The notes: a model not told the origin generated them from the sequence alone. Positions 49,764 to 61,526 are shown, numbered from the stretch's first letter. The stretch: DNA of 64,000 bases from Dermatemys mawii (GCA_007922305.1 ML677373.1:19797817-19861816), one strand, 5' to 3'. Numbers and translations: made by a program.

Positions 49764-51719
49764 AATTCAAAGCTGTTAATAATTAGAGCTGGGCCTGAAC
49801 TCAAACCTAGATTCCAAAGACACCCAAACTTTGGAGATACTTGAAGTCTGAATTCCAGTCTTAGAGAGGCCTTCAAGACAGCTACATTTCACCAGCACAG
49901 CATTTTGCGTGCTGTGCACCGACACCTCAGGATCAAGAAACTACTTACATGTGAGAGAGTATCTCTTAGGACATATTTTTATCAGCTATAAAGCAGCAAA
50001 TAAGGTTCATTTATCAAAAAGTCAGTAACATGAGTCTGACTTTCTAAAGATATGAAGGAAAATAGGTCAGGAGACACTTAGAGTTCCCGAATCACATACA
50101 GATGTGCGCAGCTGGGTCTATTACTCATAACAGGGTGGTTTGAGCCTCCTTGACACTGAAGCATGACTCTGATGCACTTTTTTAGCAGCATCGTTCATAT
50201 ATTGAACTGTACGTGGTGAACCTTGCAGAGTCAGGGCCTGAAAAGAAAACATCCATTTATAAGTAGGTCACATCCTGTCTGCCGTAAGAGCTGCTTGTTA
50301 TCCAGTTTTCCCTTGTTCTGTAAAGTTCTCCCAAGGGCAGATAACTTCCTTCACAGAGTCCTTACAAGCCTGGGGGCAGGCTTCCTCTTCCTCCTCTGAG
50401 TCTATTGGATAGATTCTGCTCTCCAGAGGAATATCCACTTTTATCTGGAAGAAGCTGTGTTGCAAAATGAAAACTCGTCACACACAAGGCACTTTCTGAA
50501 GTGCTTTCTGAAGACAACCAACACGCAGCACGGAGTTTGGCTCTGAGTTTTTCTATTTCTCAGACACAAGCTCACGTGGCTTGAAGAGGGGAGAATAAGC
50601 ATATCAACCTCACTGAAGCAACAGTACTGGGTGCCACAGTTCCACAGCCAAGTGAATTAAAAGGTCTTGAATTTGTGAGTCTGTTTTTGCACTTTAGGCT
50701 CAGACACCTAGTCAGGAACAGAGATGGACCCAAAAGTGGGGTCGGGGTGAGGGATTTTCATCTGGATTAATTTTAGGCTGGTGGAGGAACCAGGGCTAAA
50801 GCATGAGGGTGATAGACTCTCCAGGCCAACACCTCTTGGGTCATAGGCCGGTGTTGTACTATTTTGACCCCAAATGGTGGAACTCTTGAGATCACCTCAT
50901 GAGGTTCCCCCCATCTTGTTATCTGTTCTTCCACCTCCGTGGGCCACATCGGAACCAGCTCTGGGGAAAAGACCCCTTCTGGTGTTGGAACCAAAGCCAT
51001 AGGAATGAGTTTGGAAATTCAGCAGAGTCTGAGAAGTCAGATTTAGGAGGCCTACTTGATAGACTGCGCTGACATTACCCACTAACGTCTTTTGAGGGCA
51101 ACAACCAGTGCCGGATCTTTCCAGCAATGCTGCCAACGTCTCGACCCATTCTCAAGGTGGCCATTCAGCAGAAGAGCAAAGTGCTCACACTAGGTCAGAG
51201 AGGCAGCATTTGAAGATTGACTGTGACAGGAGACAGGCAGCACGAAAACCAAACAAGCTCTCCTGAGCTGTGGCTTTCCATTAGACTGTAAAAAAAATCC
51301 CTTTGGGGGCCTGAGTCCCAGTTCTTCTGGCAGGAAAACACATTAGCTCAGAGAAACCTGCATGAGGTAAGATGACCAGGAAGGATACAGACTCCAATGA
51401 GGCTCAATGTGTATCTGTCAGCAGCCTCCCTCCCTCACCATCAGTCCCTGCGGCTCTATCTGTCTATCATACTTGTATGCCCCTCCCTCATCATAGTATC
51501 TGTGCACCTCACAACTTTTAATATTTTGATCTGGAAGATGCTAATGGCTTCCACCAGTCACAGATCTGAGTGAAGTCTAAACACCCACGTGCTGGATTAA
51601 TGAAGGAGAAATCAAGTGTCTTTGTTTAATGATAGCTGACACAGTAGAAGCCACCGCACAAGACACAGACTAGTTCTGCAAGGCTAAACCATGGGGGCTG
51701 AGGTGTTTCCCTAGAGACA

Positions 51720-52005
51720 GATTGCAAACACGGGGGATGGAGCTATTACTGGTTGGCAGCTGTGTGTGGGTGAAAGGAACCCGAAGGCCAGGAGACAGTG
51801 AGAGAAGCAGTTGTGAATGCAGCCCTGAGAGAGAGCAGACGCACAGCTCTGTGGGACAAAGGACTGGCTGGAGAAGGAGGCTTGGAAATTGTGAGCCCAG
51901 AAACTGCCTGCTGCTGTTTGTTTCTATTGTGTCCAGGGAAACAGGGCTGTGTCCACATTCTTTGTAAATAAACAGGATTGCACCAAATACCTAACTCATA
52001 ATCAG
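51720..52005 (+). repeat. Possible LTR 3' part
   Basis: A purine-rich stretch (CCAGGAGACAGTGAGAGAAG, GAGAGAGCAGACGCACAGCT) is followed by TTTGTAAATAAACAGGATTG, which looks like an LTR polyadenylation region. The ends were not defined. Confidence 0.3.
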
Positions 52006-52084
52006 TTTCTTCTCCTAATAAAAACAGCCCAACAAGGCCCTGAATATGGGCTAACCGTGGGGAAACAAGATTTATCCTCACAAC

Positions 52085-52228
52085 AAGTAAGGAAGCAATA
52101 TTATCCTGGTTTTACAGATGGGACAGATGCTAAGTGACTTGCCCAAGGTCACAAAGGGAGTCTGTAGCGGAGCAGGGAATTGAAGCCAGGTCTCCTAAAT
52201 CCTAGGCTAAAGCCCTAACCACTGAACC
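52085..52228 (-). mobile_element. MIR-type SINE, reverse orientation
   Basis: TTATCCTGGTTTTACAGATG, GTGACTTGCCCAAGGTCACA, GCAGGGAATTGAAGCCAGGT and CTAAAGCCCTAACCACTGAA give a well-preserved reversed core and head. The B-box region reads GCTTCAATTCC on the minus strand. Confidence 0.75.
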
Positions 52229-53029
52229 TGAGTCAAACTCCCCATCTCTTGTGCAGGCTTGGTCCAAGCAGAGGATATTTGGATCCCTGGCTACAACCCC
52301 AGGTACAGCAGTGTCTGAAGGACATGAGGGGAGGAAGGACGAGGACACTGAGGAAGGGGGAGGGTATGTCAAGCATGCTCAGGCAGGGGGTACAGGGAGC
52401 CTCAGAACCACAATAACCCAGGCAGCTTGTTCTCACTGAGCATGGTGGACGCAAAGGCTGCCAAACTGAACTCCCACATACTCCCTTTTGAATCCACGGC
52501 CAGGGCCACCGGGGGACATAAGGAACCCTTTGACAGGGCCTGAAACCAAGCAGACTTGTGACCTGCCAGGCAGGGTCACAGCACCCTTCCCAGAAGGGTC
52601 TCTGTCACGATGGAGGGCAGGCAGCCCAAACCTGAGTCATGGCACTGTGAGCCAGGTCTCCACACTCAGGGCAGGGGATGAGCCAAGCCCCACAGGACAG
52701 GAGCCAAGCCGCCGCTACAGACGCAGGCTCACTCTCCAACATCCCCTCTCCCCCAGGCCTCCCTTCAGTGGTAATTCTTTTCAAAGCCAGGGGAAGGGGT
52801 CCTCCATTTCAGATTTGGTCCCAGTCCCCGCCCCCCCTAAAAAAAACCCCTCTGTACAGCCCTGTCAACAGGGCACCCCAGGAGCACTGCAAGCAGCAGG
52901 GTGACATGGGGATTCATAGTCAGTGGGCACCGTAATGGGGGGAAGGGGAGGCCAGGGCAGTGAAGGTGAGGGACATTGCTGAGTTAGCCCACTCCTTTGC
53001 AGAACTAGCGGCCTCGGGCACTGGCTTAC
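52229..53029. other. GC-rich presumed intron or 3' region of the candidate gene
   Basis: This is the downstream side of the exon at 53030. A 138-codon plus-strand frame (52488-52904) is proline-rich and C-rich and is probably compositional. No further minus-strand exon was found. Confidence 0.4.
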
Positions 53030-53169
53030 CTTGGGGGCTTCTGACCTGCAGGGCTAACTGAATCCCAACGGCTCCTAGGGAACGCAGCAGGGCCTGCAGG
53101 TGAGGCTCATCTGTAGCCTCCCCCATCAGCAGGCGGTGGCAGAAATGCTGTACTGCAACCTCCCCGTCC
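53030..53169 (-). CDS. Candidate internal coding exon, next exon of the same gene
   Basis: This minus-strand exon has 140 nt: one completing base, 46 codons and one trailing base. The acceptor is a pyrimidine-rich TTTCCCTTTCTGCCCAG at 53170 upward. The donor is CAAG|GTAAGC at 53029-53024. The encoded segment starts DGEVAVQHFCHRLL and contains EPHLQALLRSLGAVGIQLAL, a pattern typical of amphipathic helices, so a small helical domain is likely. The incoming phase (1 nt) matches the outgoing phase (2 nt) of the exon at 54129-54631, about 960 bases upstream in transcript direction. That match supports direct splicing. The product family is not recognised. The gene should continue at lower coordinates, but I found no further exon I could defend. 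Confidence 0.68.
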
Positions 53170-54128
53170 CTGGGCAGAAAGGGAAACTGCCACTGCTCTG
53201 GCAACTAATGTGTGTTTTGTTGCTCTGGCTGGGGCCTCTCTTGTCTCTATGGGGTTGGGGGGTGGCAGTGTCATCCCCATGCCCACCCCATCCGCAAACT
53301 TCCTACTGGCCCCAAGAGCAGAGGAAATTTCAGGCCCACAATGCCCTGGGGAATAGCCAGGTGGAGGCGCTAGCTGGCTGGCAACAGGTGTGAAACTGGT
53401 TTAGGCACCGCAGGCTGGGCCTGGCTGCAGCAGCTGAGCAAGTGTTGGGGGCTTGGGAAATGCTGGGAGAGATCCCTGCCCTTCCTCCCACCGCTGAGCT
53501 TGGGTGGGAATCACTGGCTGCAGCCTCTGGCGATCGTGGTCACTCAGAGCCTGCCCCAGAGGCTGGTGGTGTTGGGGGAGAGGGCGTTTGCCTGCTGGGT
53601 ATTTCCCTCTTTCCCCTCCCCTGTGGAAGAGTTTTCAGAAGCAGTAGGTATCTTGGCAAGACCCTCTGACATCTCAGGGCTCTTCCGCTAGTCGGAGAGA
53701 CAGAGAGCGGCCGTCTCGGTTGCTCTGGCTGAATGCCGTGCTGGAGGGAGTGGGCAGAGCGGTACGCCACCTTTCCTCGCTCCATGTTCTGAGCCAGTTC
53801 AACGCCCCTAGTGTAAGTTAGAGCCATCTCAGAGCTGTGCTAATTTAGACCCTACTTCTCCCAGTCCCTCGTCTCTGAGAGCATCGCGGTAGCACTGTGA
53901 GCTCTGTCCATGTCCCTCTCTGCACCTGGCCCACACAGGTTCTCAGGGGGCTGCATCTGCCCCATGGGAGGCCCCTTCATGCTGCCAGAGTGCAACATAT
54001 AATTAGGCCGAGAGAGCATGGCTAGCGATGTGCTGACACCACTGCCTGGGAGTCCCTGTCACCCAGGTTGGCCACCTGTAATCCCTCAGGGCTGAGTTCC
54101 TTCACGCACCACAGACGGGTGTACTTAC

Positions 54129-54631
54129 TTGGTCACTTTTTTGGACTTCTGCTGCAGTTCTTGTTCCAGGTCATCCAGTGGCTGGACCTTCCCGTGGGGG
54201 ACAACCGGGCACTTTGGCGAGAGAGTGGCAAACACCGGTGAGTTTAAACATCCCCGTTTCAAGAACCTGCTGAAGGACAAGGTCGTCCGGGATTTGGAAG
54301 GCACCTTGGCTTCCACGTTCCCCGGCACCTGGCTGCTGCACGTGCCCGATTCAGAGTCCATGGAGATCTCAGTGCTCTCCGTGATAGAAGGAAAGGGGTT
54401 AGAGTTGGACCCATTGGCTTCCCACTTCCTCTCCAAACAGGGGGTGCTGTCCAGAGCTACACTAATGGGGGAGGGGCAGACAGTGCTGTTTGGCAGAGTG
54501 ATATGTCCAGGGGATTGGGAAGGCAGGTTGTTTGAGATGTGGCAGGAGGGGTGCGGAGTTGATGAAGCTGAAGGAACAGAGGTACCGGTGTACACAGCCA
54601 GGTGAGGGACTGGAGCAGTGAACTGACACAA
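54129..54631 (-). CDS. Candidate internal coding exon, Ser/Pro-rich protein, unidentified gene
   Basis: This minus-strand exon has 503 nt: 167 codons in phase 0 plus two bases (AA). Its upstream edge follows a strong acceptor, a pyrimidine tract ending TTCTCTGCAG (54632 upward). It ends at a consensus donor, AA|GTAAGT, at 54128-54123. The frame is open throughout. The first half is rich in Ser, Thr and Pro. The middle has an acidic patch (SITESTEISMDSESG). It is followed by a basic and hydrophobic motif, TTLSFSRFLKRGCLNSPVF, and the exon ends in a charged stretch (LDDLEQELQQKSKKVT). This suggests a disordered scaffold or regulatory region with a short conserved-looking motif. The two leftover bases join the one-base start of the exon at 53169 to make a Lys codon. 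I do not recognise the family, so no function is claimed. The start used is the splice acceptor, since no ATG fits. Confidence 0.72.
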
Positions 54632-57600
54632 CTGCAGAGAAGAAAAGGAGACATTTTAGAGCAGGAAAAGCTAAGCCCCAAAACCCTCCCTCCAGCTACA
54701 ACTGGAAATAATTCCCCGGAGAAGGCAAGTGAGAGATTACAAGCACTTTGGAGGATATATAGTTTACTGGAGCTCAAAGATTACAGCAATGCAGGCAGAT
54801 AAATACCTCAAAAGGTAAGTAGGTACACTGTGTATATGAGAAATTGTGTGATGGTGCCCTCTAGTGACTGGTCCTGAGATAGGCTAAGGGACCCACTACT
54901 GCTAGCTGCTGGAAGAGCTCTCTTAGCTCAAATGCTAGAGGCTTGTGCGCGCAGGATGTACATAATAATGATGGTTGTCAAATCCATAACAGCAGGAACC
55001 TCTTTATCCTTCTGGCACTGGATTACCCCTGGCACAGCTATCGTGCCATGGACATGCTGAGGATTATTAATAACAACACTCCAGAGAGCAGAGACTCGGA
55101 TGGTGAATCAGGTTGAAGTTTGTGGCCCATATTGTAGGTGAGGCTGATGAAAACTTAGGCTCGAATTTCCCAACATGGAATTGGCCATGGGTGGAGAGGA
55201 GAAGCTCTACCTGACCCTGGATGTGTCCCCTCGTAGCAAAGAGGTGCTTGTCTGCTGGTTCAAGGTGCTGTCTGCTCCTACAAGGGGCATCCCTAGCTGA
55301 GCGACATGGAGCCCATGGAGCTGTGAGGGAACGGAGAAAGGGAGCAGGTAGGGGGCAGAACAAAGGAAAGGAAAAATACGGCGAACAAAAGAGAGACTGG
55401 ACAGAATGTTAAAAGGAGGGGAAATAACCCAGGAGAAAAGGAGGGAAGGGAGAGGAGCAGAACAAACGAGAGAAGGTGGCAGCTGGGTCAAATCATCCCA
55501 GTAGCTCCACCCAACAAAAGGCTGGAAATGGCTTCCACAGGAATGGCCCAAATTCATCACAACTCCAATGCACCCTGGAGGAATTTGGACCTGGATCAGT
55601 GCCTGCATTTCACAGGCCATTAATAATGGTCTGAGCCAAGAACGCACCGTGCTTGGAGGAAGACCCAGACTTTGAAGCTTGAGCTCACCTCTAACAAGAT
55701 GGGCCCAGACGACAAGAAACGTATCCACATGTGGGTCTAAATGCTCTGAAGTGCTGAGCTGGGGGATTTGCCTTGGGACCCACCTCTCACTGCCTTTTGC
55801 GGGGCCTTAGGGCAGCTAACTCAGCTCTGATTATCACTTTTTGCCCCAAGATCACAAAGGGCTTCGCAAAGGTAGGGGAGTATCATTATAGAGCTGGGTA
55901 AAATGAGGCATAGATATGTGACTTGTCTAGGATAAGAATCCCCTGCATCTCCTGATTCCCCATCACCTGGCCTACCCCTGGACCAGTCCCCTAGATCACT
56001 GAAGTATTGTTAATCCAAGTTGCCTGTACTCTGTTGCCTTTGCTTCTCCTGTCAGCTCAGCCAAATCTTAGCTGCACAGGAGAGCTGCCAGCTTTTCTTC
56101 ACTACAAACTCTGACTCTCCTCTCCAAAGGATACAACTTGATGTTATCTTCAGAGCATCCTCCCCCAAAGCAGTCCCTGCCTGTCTGCCCCTGCATCAAA
56201 GAGCCAGAGGGACGCCAGATTCAGTTTTGTTCTGGCTTGTTGCCTGTGGTGGGCTTCCACACAATCAGATCAACTACTCATCTTTTTTTTAGAATGTTTG
56301 AGAATAGGGATTGAACCTCCTTGAAGAACAAAAGGACAGAGGAGCTCAAAAAGAAGATACAAGTCCCTCACAAATGCTGCTGCTACCCTGCCACCACAGG
56401 CAGCACTTTTCAAACCTGATTGTCATGGGGAAGCCTGACTCACGACACCTGGAGATGTGAGGGATTCTACTCCTGTATTCATGGCGGAGGTCGGGTGGGA
56501 TGCTTTGAGGGCTTTCTGACAAGCAGGAGCTGTCCCCTCCATGATCTCTCTCCTTCTGGCTCAGTCGGACTTTGGGGAACTCTAAACTTGTTGCTTTGAG
56601 CTGCGCTGAGAACAGCTAGCACTGTCCTAGCTATGCAGATGCTTCCACCCACCGAACTCCCTCCCATTGGCCCTGGAGACAGGAGATCTCCAGGGGAAAT
56701 GAGGCACTGAAGAATTCATCTCTTCTTTCTTTCCCTGACGTGCTGATGTGGCCCACTGTAAGCATCGCTGGGATTGCACAGAACAGCCTGTGGCTGCACG
56801 TATAATGGCGACGCTTAGGTTGGAACGAGAATGAATCATGGATTCATTTCATGCCATGGGATGGGCCTTAGGGACAGTGAGGTGTGGAGGTGCTCACAGA
56901 ATCAGAGCAGCAACAGAGAGTTCAGTGAGGGTGTAAAAGTCTGTCTCCATGAGCTAGCAGGAGGAATGGATGAGCCAGATGCTCGGGCTCCAGATCCCAA
57001 CCTGCCTTTGGGAAATGGTCGCTCTCCGGAGAGTCGGAATATCTCAGCATTTCTGTGACTTGGACAGTTACTCTGAAGCGCGTACAGTGATGTACCAAAA
57101 GAGGGAGCTAGAGGGCACCTGGGGCCTGAGTGAGCATCCACTAAAGTCATTGGAAAGATTCCTATTGGCTTCAACGACAGCTGGATTGGGCCATGGTTAC
57201 CAGGTGGATCGTTCGTTATAAGGGAGCTCATCTTACCTAATTCATTAAAGAGAGATTAGTTGTAAGCAGGAAGTTCTGGGAGACTATAAGACACTGTTAT
57301 TGCTAGTTACAACTGCGGAGTGTATCTAGTGACAACCCGGTTAGCCTCCAAATCCATTACAACATGGTTAAAGCATGTAGTGAAGGCGGGACGGCATAAC
57401 CAGGCTAAGATCTGACTTGAAGGTACATGTGTAACGGATGCCATCTTGGCTGACTCCTCAAGGATTGCCCCAGAAGGATAATTTGCCAATGGTTTTATCT
57501 CAGATTATGTATTTCAGACTTGTCCGAGGCATGGCTTGACCTAAATAAGTCTACCAGCAGAAATAAAAATATGCTCAACTGTTTAAACAAGAATGTTACA

Positions 57601-58304
57601 AGCAGCAGCACAAAAAATAAATATACACATGCAAAGAGACAACACAACACAATGATCTTTTCCATTTGCTACATACACTTTTATTAGACACATAGGCTAA
57701 CGCAAATAAAGCATGGAAATGATGGATAAAAATCAATGGAGATCCATTGGAATACAATGAAATCCAATGGACATGAAATCCAGTGGACACAAACTATTTC
57801 TTGGCAGATACGGAGTGAAGTTCAATTCATAGCATGCTGAGGGGGATGGCCGATAAACAGTCCTACTCAAAGAAGATGAAGAGCAAGGAGTGAATGCAGC
57901 CAGCTACAAATGGAATACACGGTGAGATAGGGCACCAAAAATGAGCTTATTTCTAAGAGTGCTGGTATTTGGTCATGATCCTGCCAGTCCTGGGTAGATG
58001 TTTCACACTCAAAGGGTCGCCTACACTGCATCAGAGGTGTGACTGCTGCACATATAGACGCAACGAAGTTGCAGCAACATGGGCCCGTCAGGCCCACCCC
58101 AGACCCTGGGTACATACACAAGCAGCTAGCCCATGCGGCTGTGGCTTCACTGCTGCTGTTGGAATAGCTACACCTATGGGCTCTAGTCACACCTTGGACT
58201 GCAGTATAGAAATGGTGGCTGGGCAGTGTTGGCTCTTAGATAAAATCTGGGGACACCAATCAATGGAGATCAGAACTAAAATTGCATCATTAAGCTGGCT
58301 GGAA
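54632..58304. other. Presumed large intron of the candidate gene
   Basis: It lies between candidate exons at 54631 and 60211. One SINE fragment is present at 55835. A minus-strand GAG|GTGAGC near 55687 has an open frame, but no convincing acceptor or matching phase. Confidence 0.4.
55835..55975 (-). mobile_element. MIR-type SINE fragment, reverse orientation
   Basis: AGGGCTTCGCAAAGGTAGGG, GTAAAATGAGGCATAGATAT and GTGACTTGTCTAGGATAAGA follow reversed tail and core order. Confidence 0.5.
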
Positions 58305-58310
58305 TGTATT

Positions 58311-58502
58311 TTATTATTTCATAGAACAGAATATCAGGGTTGGAAGGGACCTCAGGAGCTCATCTAGTCCAACCCCCTGCTCAAAGCAGGACCCATCCCC
58401 AATAGATTTTTTTGCCCCATATCCCTAAATGGCCCCCTCAAGGACTGAACTCACAACGTTGTGTTGAGTAGGCCAGTGCTCAAACCACTGAGCTATCCCT
58501 CC
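58311..58502 (-). mobile_element. Complete tRNA-derived SINE with CR1-like tail (tortoise Pol III/SINE type)
   Basis: Read on the minus strand this is a 192-bp SINE. It has a tRNA-like head starting GGAGGGATAGCTCAGTGG, with a perfect A box (TAGCTCAGTGG, 58485-58495) and a near-consensus B box (GTTCAGTCC, 58442-58450). A central part follows, then a tail matching the 3' end of CR1 (GGTTGGACTAGATGAGCTCC, CTTCCAACCCTGATATTCT) and an A/T-rich end. TGTATTT occurs at 58305-58311 and at 58507-58513, a candidate 7-bp target duplication. This structure is the published tortoise Pol III/SINE, whose tail lets it borrow CR1 reverse transcriptase. It sits at the edge of an older amniote SINE tail at 58507-58600. 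Confidence 0.85.
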
Positions 58503-58506
58503 TCTC

Positions 58507-58600
58507 TGTATTTATGTTATGTCAGCATGTAGGAGCCCCAATCATGTATCAGGGTTCCATTGTACTAGGTGCTGTACCCCCTGTAGAGCTCACATGGTCC
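58507..58600 (-). repeat. Old amniote SINE 3' tail
   Basis: The sequence AGGAGCCCCAATCATG, then CCATTGTACTAGGTGCTGTAC, is the reverse of the tail GTACAGCGCCTAGCACAATGG seen in several other copies in this window (14705, 44800, 44965). It is a fragment only, and the Pol III SINE appears to have inserted at its edge. Confidence 0.6.
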
Positions 58601-58989
58601 TTGGTTTCACAAAGCTGTACATCCCAAATTGCCTCGGACTGCCCCTGCTAACTGCTGAGTGCCCTCAATAACCATGTAAGTGGAGAGTAGCTTACAGTGC
58701 CCAGCACCTTGCAGAACTGAGCCTGCCAAATGTCAGGTGAATTTGAGAAGGTAGTGCCTGCTAAAAGCAATGGGGATATTGCCATTGATTTCAACAGGAG
58801 CAAGAGCAGTGCCTTAGCAGGCAGGCATCCAAATCCAAGTGAACAAGCCAGACAAACCCCATGTTGTTTCAACTCCTCAAGGAAGACCTCGCTGTCATTA
58901 TGTTAGCGCAGGTCAGGAGAGCCACATGCACTCTAACCAAATGTTAGATGGGGAGCTTTCATTTTACAGGGATACCATAATGGTACACA

Positions 58990-59245
58990 GGGATTGCCAG
59001 ACTGGATCTGACCAGCCATCCATCTGGCCCAGTATCCTGTCTCCAATAACAGCCAGGACCAGCTGCTTCAGAGGAAGGTGCACAAAATCCTGTAGGAGGC
59101 AGCTGGGGAGTAACCTGTCCCCCAGGCATGGTTCTTCCTGACCCCTATTACTCGGAGGCTGGCGTATACCCTGAAGCATAATTTATATCCCTTCCAAAAC
59201 CCTTGGGGGTTTTAATCCTTATTATTCTAACTCTGCATGTTCCCA
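58990..59245. repeat. Turtle interspersed repeat, probably LINE-derived
   Basis: ATCTGGCCCAGTATCCTGTC, CTGCTTCAGAGGAAGGTGCA, GAAGCATAATTTATATCCCT and GGGGGTTTTAATCCTTATTA form a stretch that I recall as a high-copy repeat in turtles and crocodilians. No coding remnant is visible, so orientation is left open. Confidence 0.5.
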
Positions 59246-60210
59246 TTACAACAAACATTTGTTCTTACCTGCAAGTTTCTTACCTACCATGCCAAAGGGC
59301 CTCTAGCACGTTCTGATGTTCACTTTTGGCACCTTTTCACCTACGCCTGGGAGGAAACGAGGACCAGGCAAATGTAATGGGATGTGACCACAGTTCAGAA
59401 AGGGGCTGCAGCAGAATGGTGACGTATAGACTAGAGCGGGAGCAGACCCTGGCTCAATTTGGACTCTCAAGCTAGAATTTTTAAAGGAGCCTAATGGAGT
59501 CACATCATTAATACTGGGATGTGTGTGCCTAATTCCCCTAGGCTGATTGGAAAATCCCAGCCTGGCTTGTCCTGGGAAAGTCAAGGAGGTGCCTTCGAGG
59601 ACAGGGTTCTCTGTGCCTGCTCAGACAACTGTTAGCCCCTGACTGCCGATGGGATTCCAGCCTCATGGGAGGACTTTGTTGTTCTAACTGACTGGTGAGG
59701 GCGTCTCTCTGGGGGGAGAATGGGGGGTAATAGTACAAGAAAAGCAGCCCAGAATAGAAGCAATGCATGTGAGAGATGGAAAGACTTTGCCTCCTCCCTC
59801 CCCCAACTGCCCACGACATTAGGACTGGCTGATGTCTCGGAGACATAAAGCCCTGGGTGGAACAAGGGTGCACCCGCTCCCATCAACGTGCAAGAGTTTG
59901 GCCTGAGAAGGGACCTCGTGGAGCAGCCAAAGGTGATAACGGGGAATGTTGGAGGCTCCCCAGCTCCAAACCCTGCCCTGGTCCGGAAGGCGTCTCTCTG
60001 AAATGCACCACCACGCAGCACAGAGCTCCTGAGCAACGGTCACTGAGCCTGTGACCTTGACAAATCCCCTGGGAGCTGAACTACACTGGCTACTGAACAA
60101 CTGTGCAGCTGCAGGGCCCTGGCTGTAGCTGGCATGGCTCTGCCCCCAGGGCAGAGAGACCAAAACTCATGTTCAGAAAAAGAGGGGAGACTGCCTCTGA
60201 GATTCTTCAC
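59246..60210. other. Presumed intron of the candidate gene
   Basis: The minus strand has GTAAGA near 59268 after CTTGCAG, but the frames around it contain stops. No exon is called. Confidence 0.4.
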
Positions 60211-60282
60211 CTCCACAGCCACGTCCTGCTCTTTGGCTGCCTCCCGCAAAATCATCCCAGCGAGAGCAGTGGATGAGCACGA
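60211..60282 (-). CDS. Candidate 72-nt internal coding exon, same gene
   Basis: This minus-strand exon has 72 nt, exactly 24 codons in phase 0 at both ends. The acceptor is TTTTAATCCTTTCAG at 60283 upward. The donor is GGAG|GTGAAG at 60210-60205. The peptide contains ALAGMILREAAKEQDVAVE, a charged helix-like sequence. Its phase fits the exon upstream (60360-60452, ends in phase 0) and the exon at 54631 (starts in phase 0). Between this exon and 54631 lie about 5.6 kb, in which other exons could be hidden. The frame stays open past the donor, so an unspliced reading is possible, but the donor is good. Family unknown. Confidence 0.58.
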
Positions 60283-60359
60283 CTGAAAGGATTAAAATGT
60301 TTTCTGAGCCCATCCCCCAGCATCTCCCTACATTCTGAAGGAGGAGGAAGCTTCTTTAC

Positions 60360-60452
60360 CTTCCGCCCCTGGGTTTTCCACAAATCCCCTCGTGTCCTGG
60401 TGACTTTGGCCGGTCTAGCCGCAGGGGCTGCCCAGGCAGGTTTGGGATCTCT
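60360..60452 (-). CDS. Candidate internal coding exon, basic Ala/Pro segment, same gene
   Basis: This minus-strand exon has 93 nt, 31 codons in phase 0 at both ends, if the acceptor is GCACATTTCAG (60453 upward). A second AG (GGGCAG, 60428-60430) would shorten it to 60427 and change the incoming phase. The donor is GGAAG|GTAAAG at 60359-60354. The peptide reads RDPKPAWAAP and then RPAKVTRTRGDLWKTQGRK, a basic segment that looks like protein rather than chance. The intron to the next exon at 60282 would be only 77 bases, near the lower limit for vertebrates. The 5' boundary is the uncertain part. No family recognised. Confidence 0.5.
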
Positions 60453-61526
60453 CTGAAATGTGCTATGTACCTAACTGGAGGGTTTAGGTTTCATTTCCAC
60501 TCCCCAATCCCCTCCAAAAAGGAACGAGAAAGTATTTTATTACACTAGGGGCTGAATCAGCCCGTCTGACCTCTCCCGAACACAGCGGCTTCTGGGCCAC
60601 TGGGCTACGAGCCGGGATGACTGCTGGAAGCCGAGGTTTGTTCATTTTTAACAAGGCGAAAGAGCATCGCAGGGCAAAGACAAGCGCAAGACAGGTTTTG
60701 CTAAAGGAAACAAGGCACTGCTCTTCCACCCGTCTGCCCCAGCAGGAGGCTGCTCTTCCCTCCAGGCCTGTGCATAACTCATTACATGGATGAGTTCCTG
60801 AGGGACAAGGAGAAATCCCTTTCACTGACTGGAGGTCTCAGCGAACCACCTCTGGGTCGAGCTCTTCAAAGCTACCTAGGGAAATGGTGCCCAATTACCA
60901 TTACAATGACTAGGGCATCCAAACCACCTAGGTGCCTCCTACTGCTGCATGAGTGCAAGACGCCCGACGCAGAGCCATGGCAGAGCTGGCCGGCGGCACA
61001 GAGCAGTGCTTGGGGTACTGGCAGTTGGCGTGCTCCTACAGCATGCCTGAGAGCGCCAAGAGGTGCTCCCCCCGGGGGCGGGGTGGCCCAGAGGACGGGG
61101 AGTGGAGAAGGAGCTGAGTTCTATGCTGCCTTGTGCATCAGAACAGAATCCCCATCCGAGTTCTCTGGGTCTCGGGCAGGGATTTGAGAGAGACAGACGG
61201 AGTTTTGAATCCTGGGCAGGGTTTGGGGCCATTATAAAACATCCCTTCCCTGACTTGTGAAAGGAGCACGTCGCCTGGGACCCACAATGCGATTCGGGCA
61301 CTGCTGGCTTTCTGACGCAAGCAACATTTCCATGCCGTGACGTGACATCTGCTGCTACTGATGCCATGGCAACCTGCAGGAAGCCGGCTGCAGGGAGAAA
61401 GGGGTCTGGAAAGGTAAAGCACCACTGACACCTGCAGGTGGGGGGCAGGAATCTCAGCACCGGCCTTGCCAGCAGTCCCCCGTCTTGTCTTTCCCCTGCT
61501 TTGTGCCCTAGACAAGGATCTGGAGC

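Larger units (their letters stand above)
47297..51719. other. Mostly unassigned, moderately GC-rich DNA
   Basis: It includes the CT/CA microsatellite and a 16-bp duplication. A tRNA-head-like phrase (GGCAGGAGACCTGGTGTCAT) near 47662 may be a SINE remnant. No exon could be defended. Confidence 0.45.

Noticed and set aside
55207..55728. Minus-strand frame ending at a good GTGAGC donor near 55686
   Set aside because: No convincing acceptor, and the phase (2 in, 1 out) does not fit the neighbouring candidate exons.
61011..61117. Short GC-rich plus-strand frame near a CCCCCGGGGG stretch, considered as a CpG-island promoter with first exon
   Set aside because: CpG density by eye is not clearly island-like, and there is no downstream plus-strand exon.
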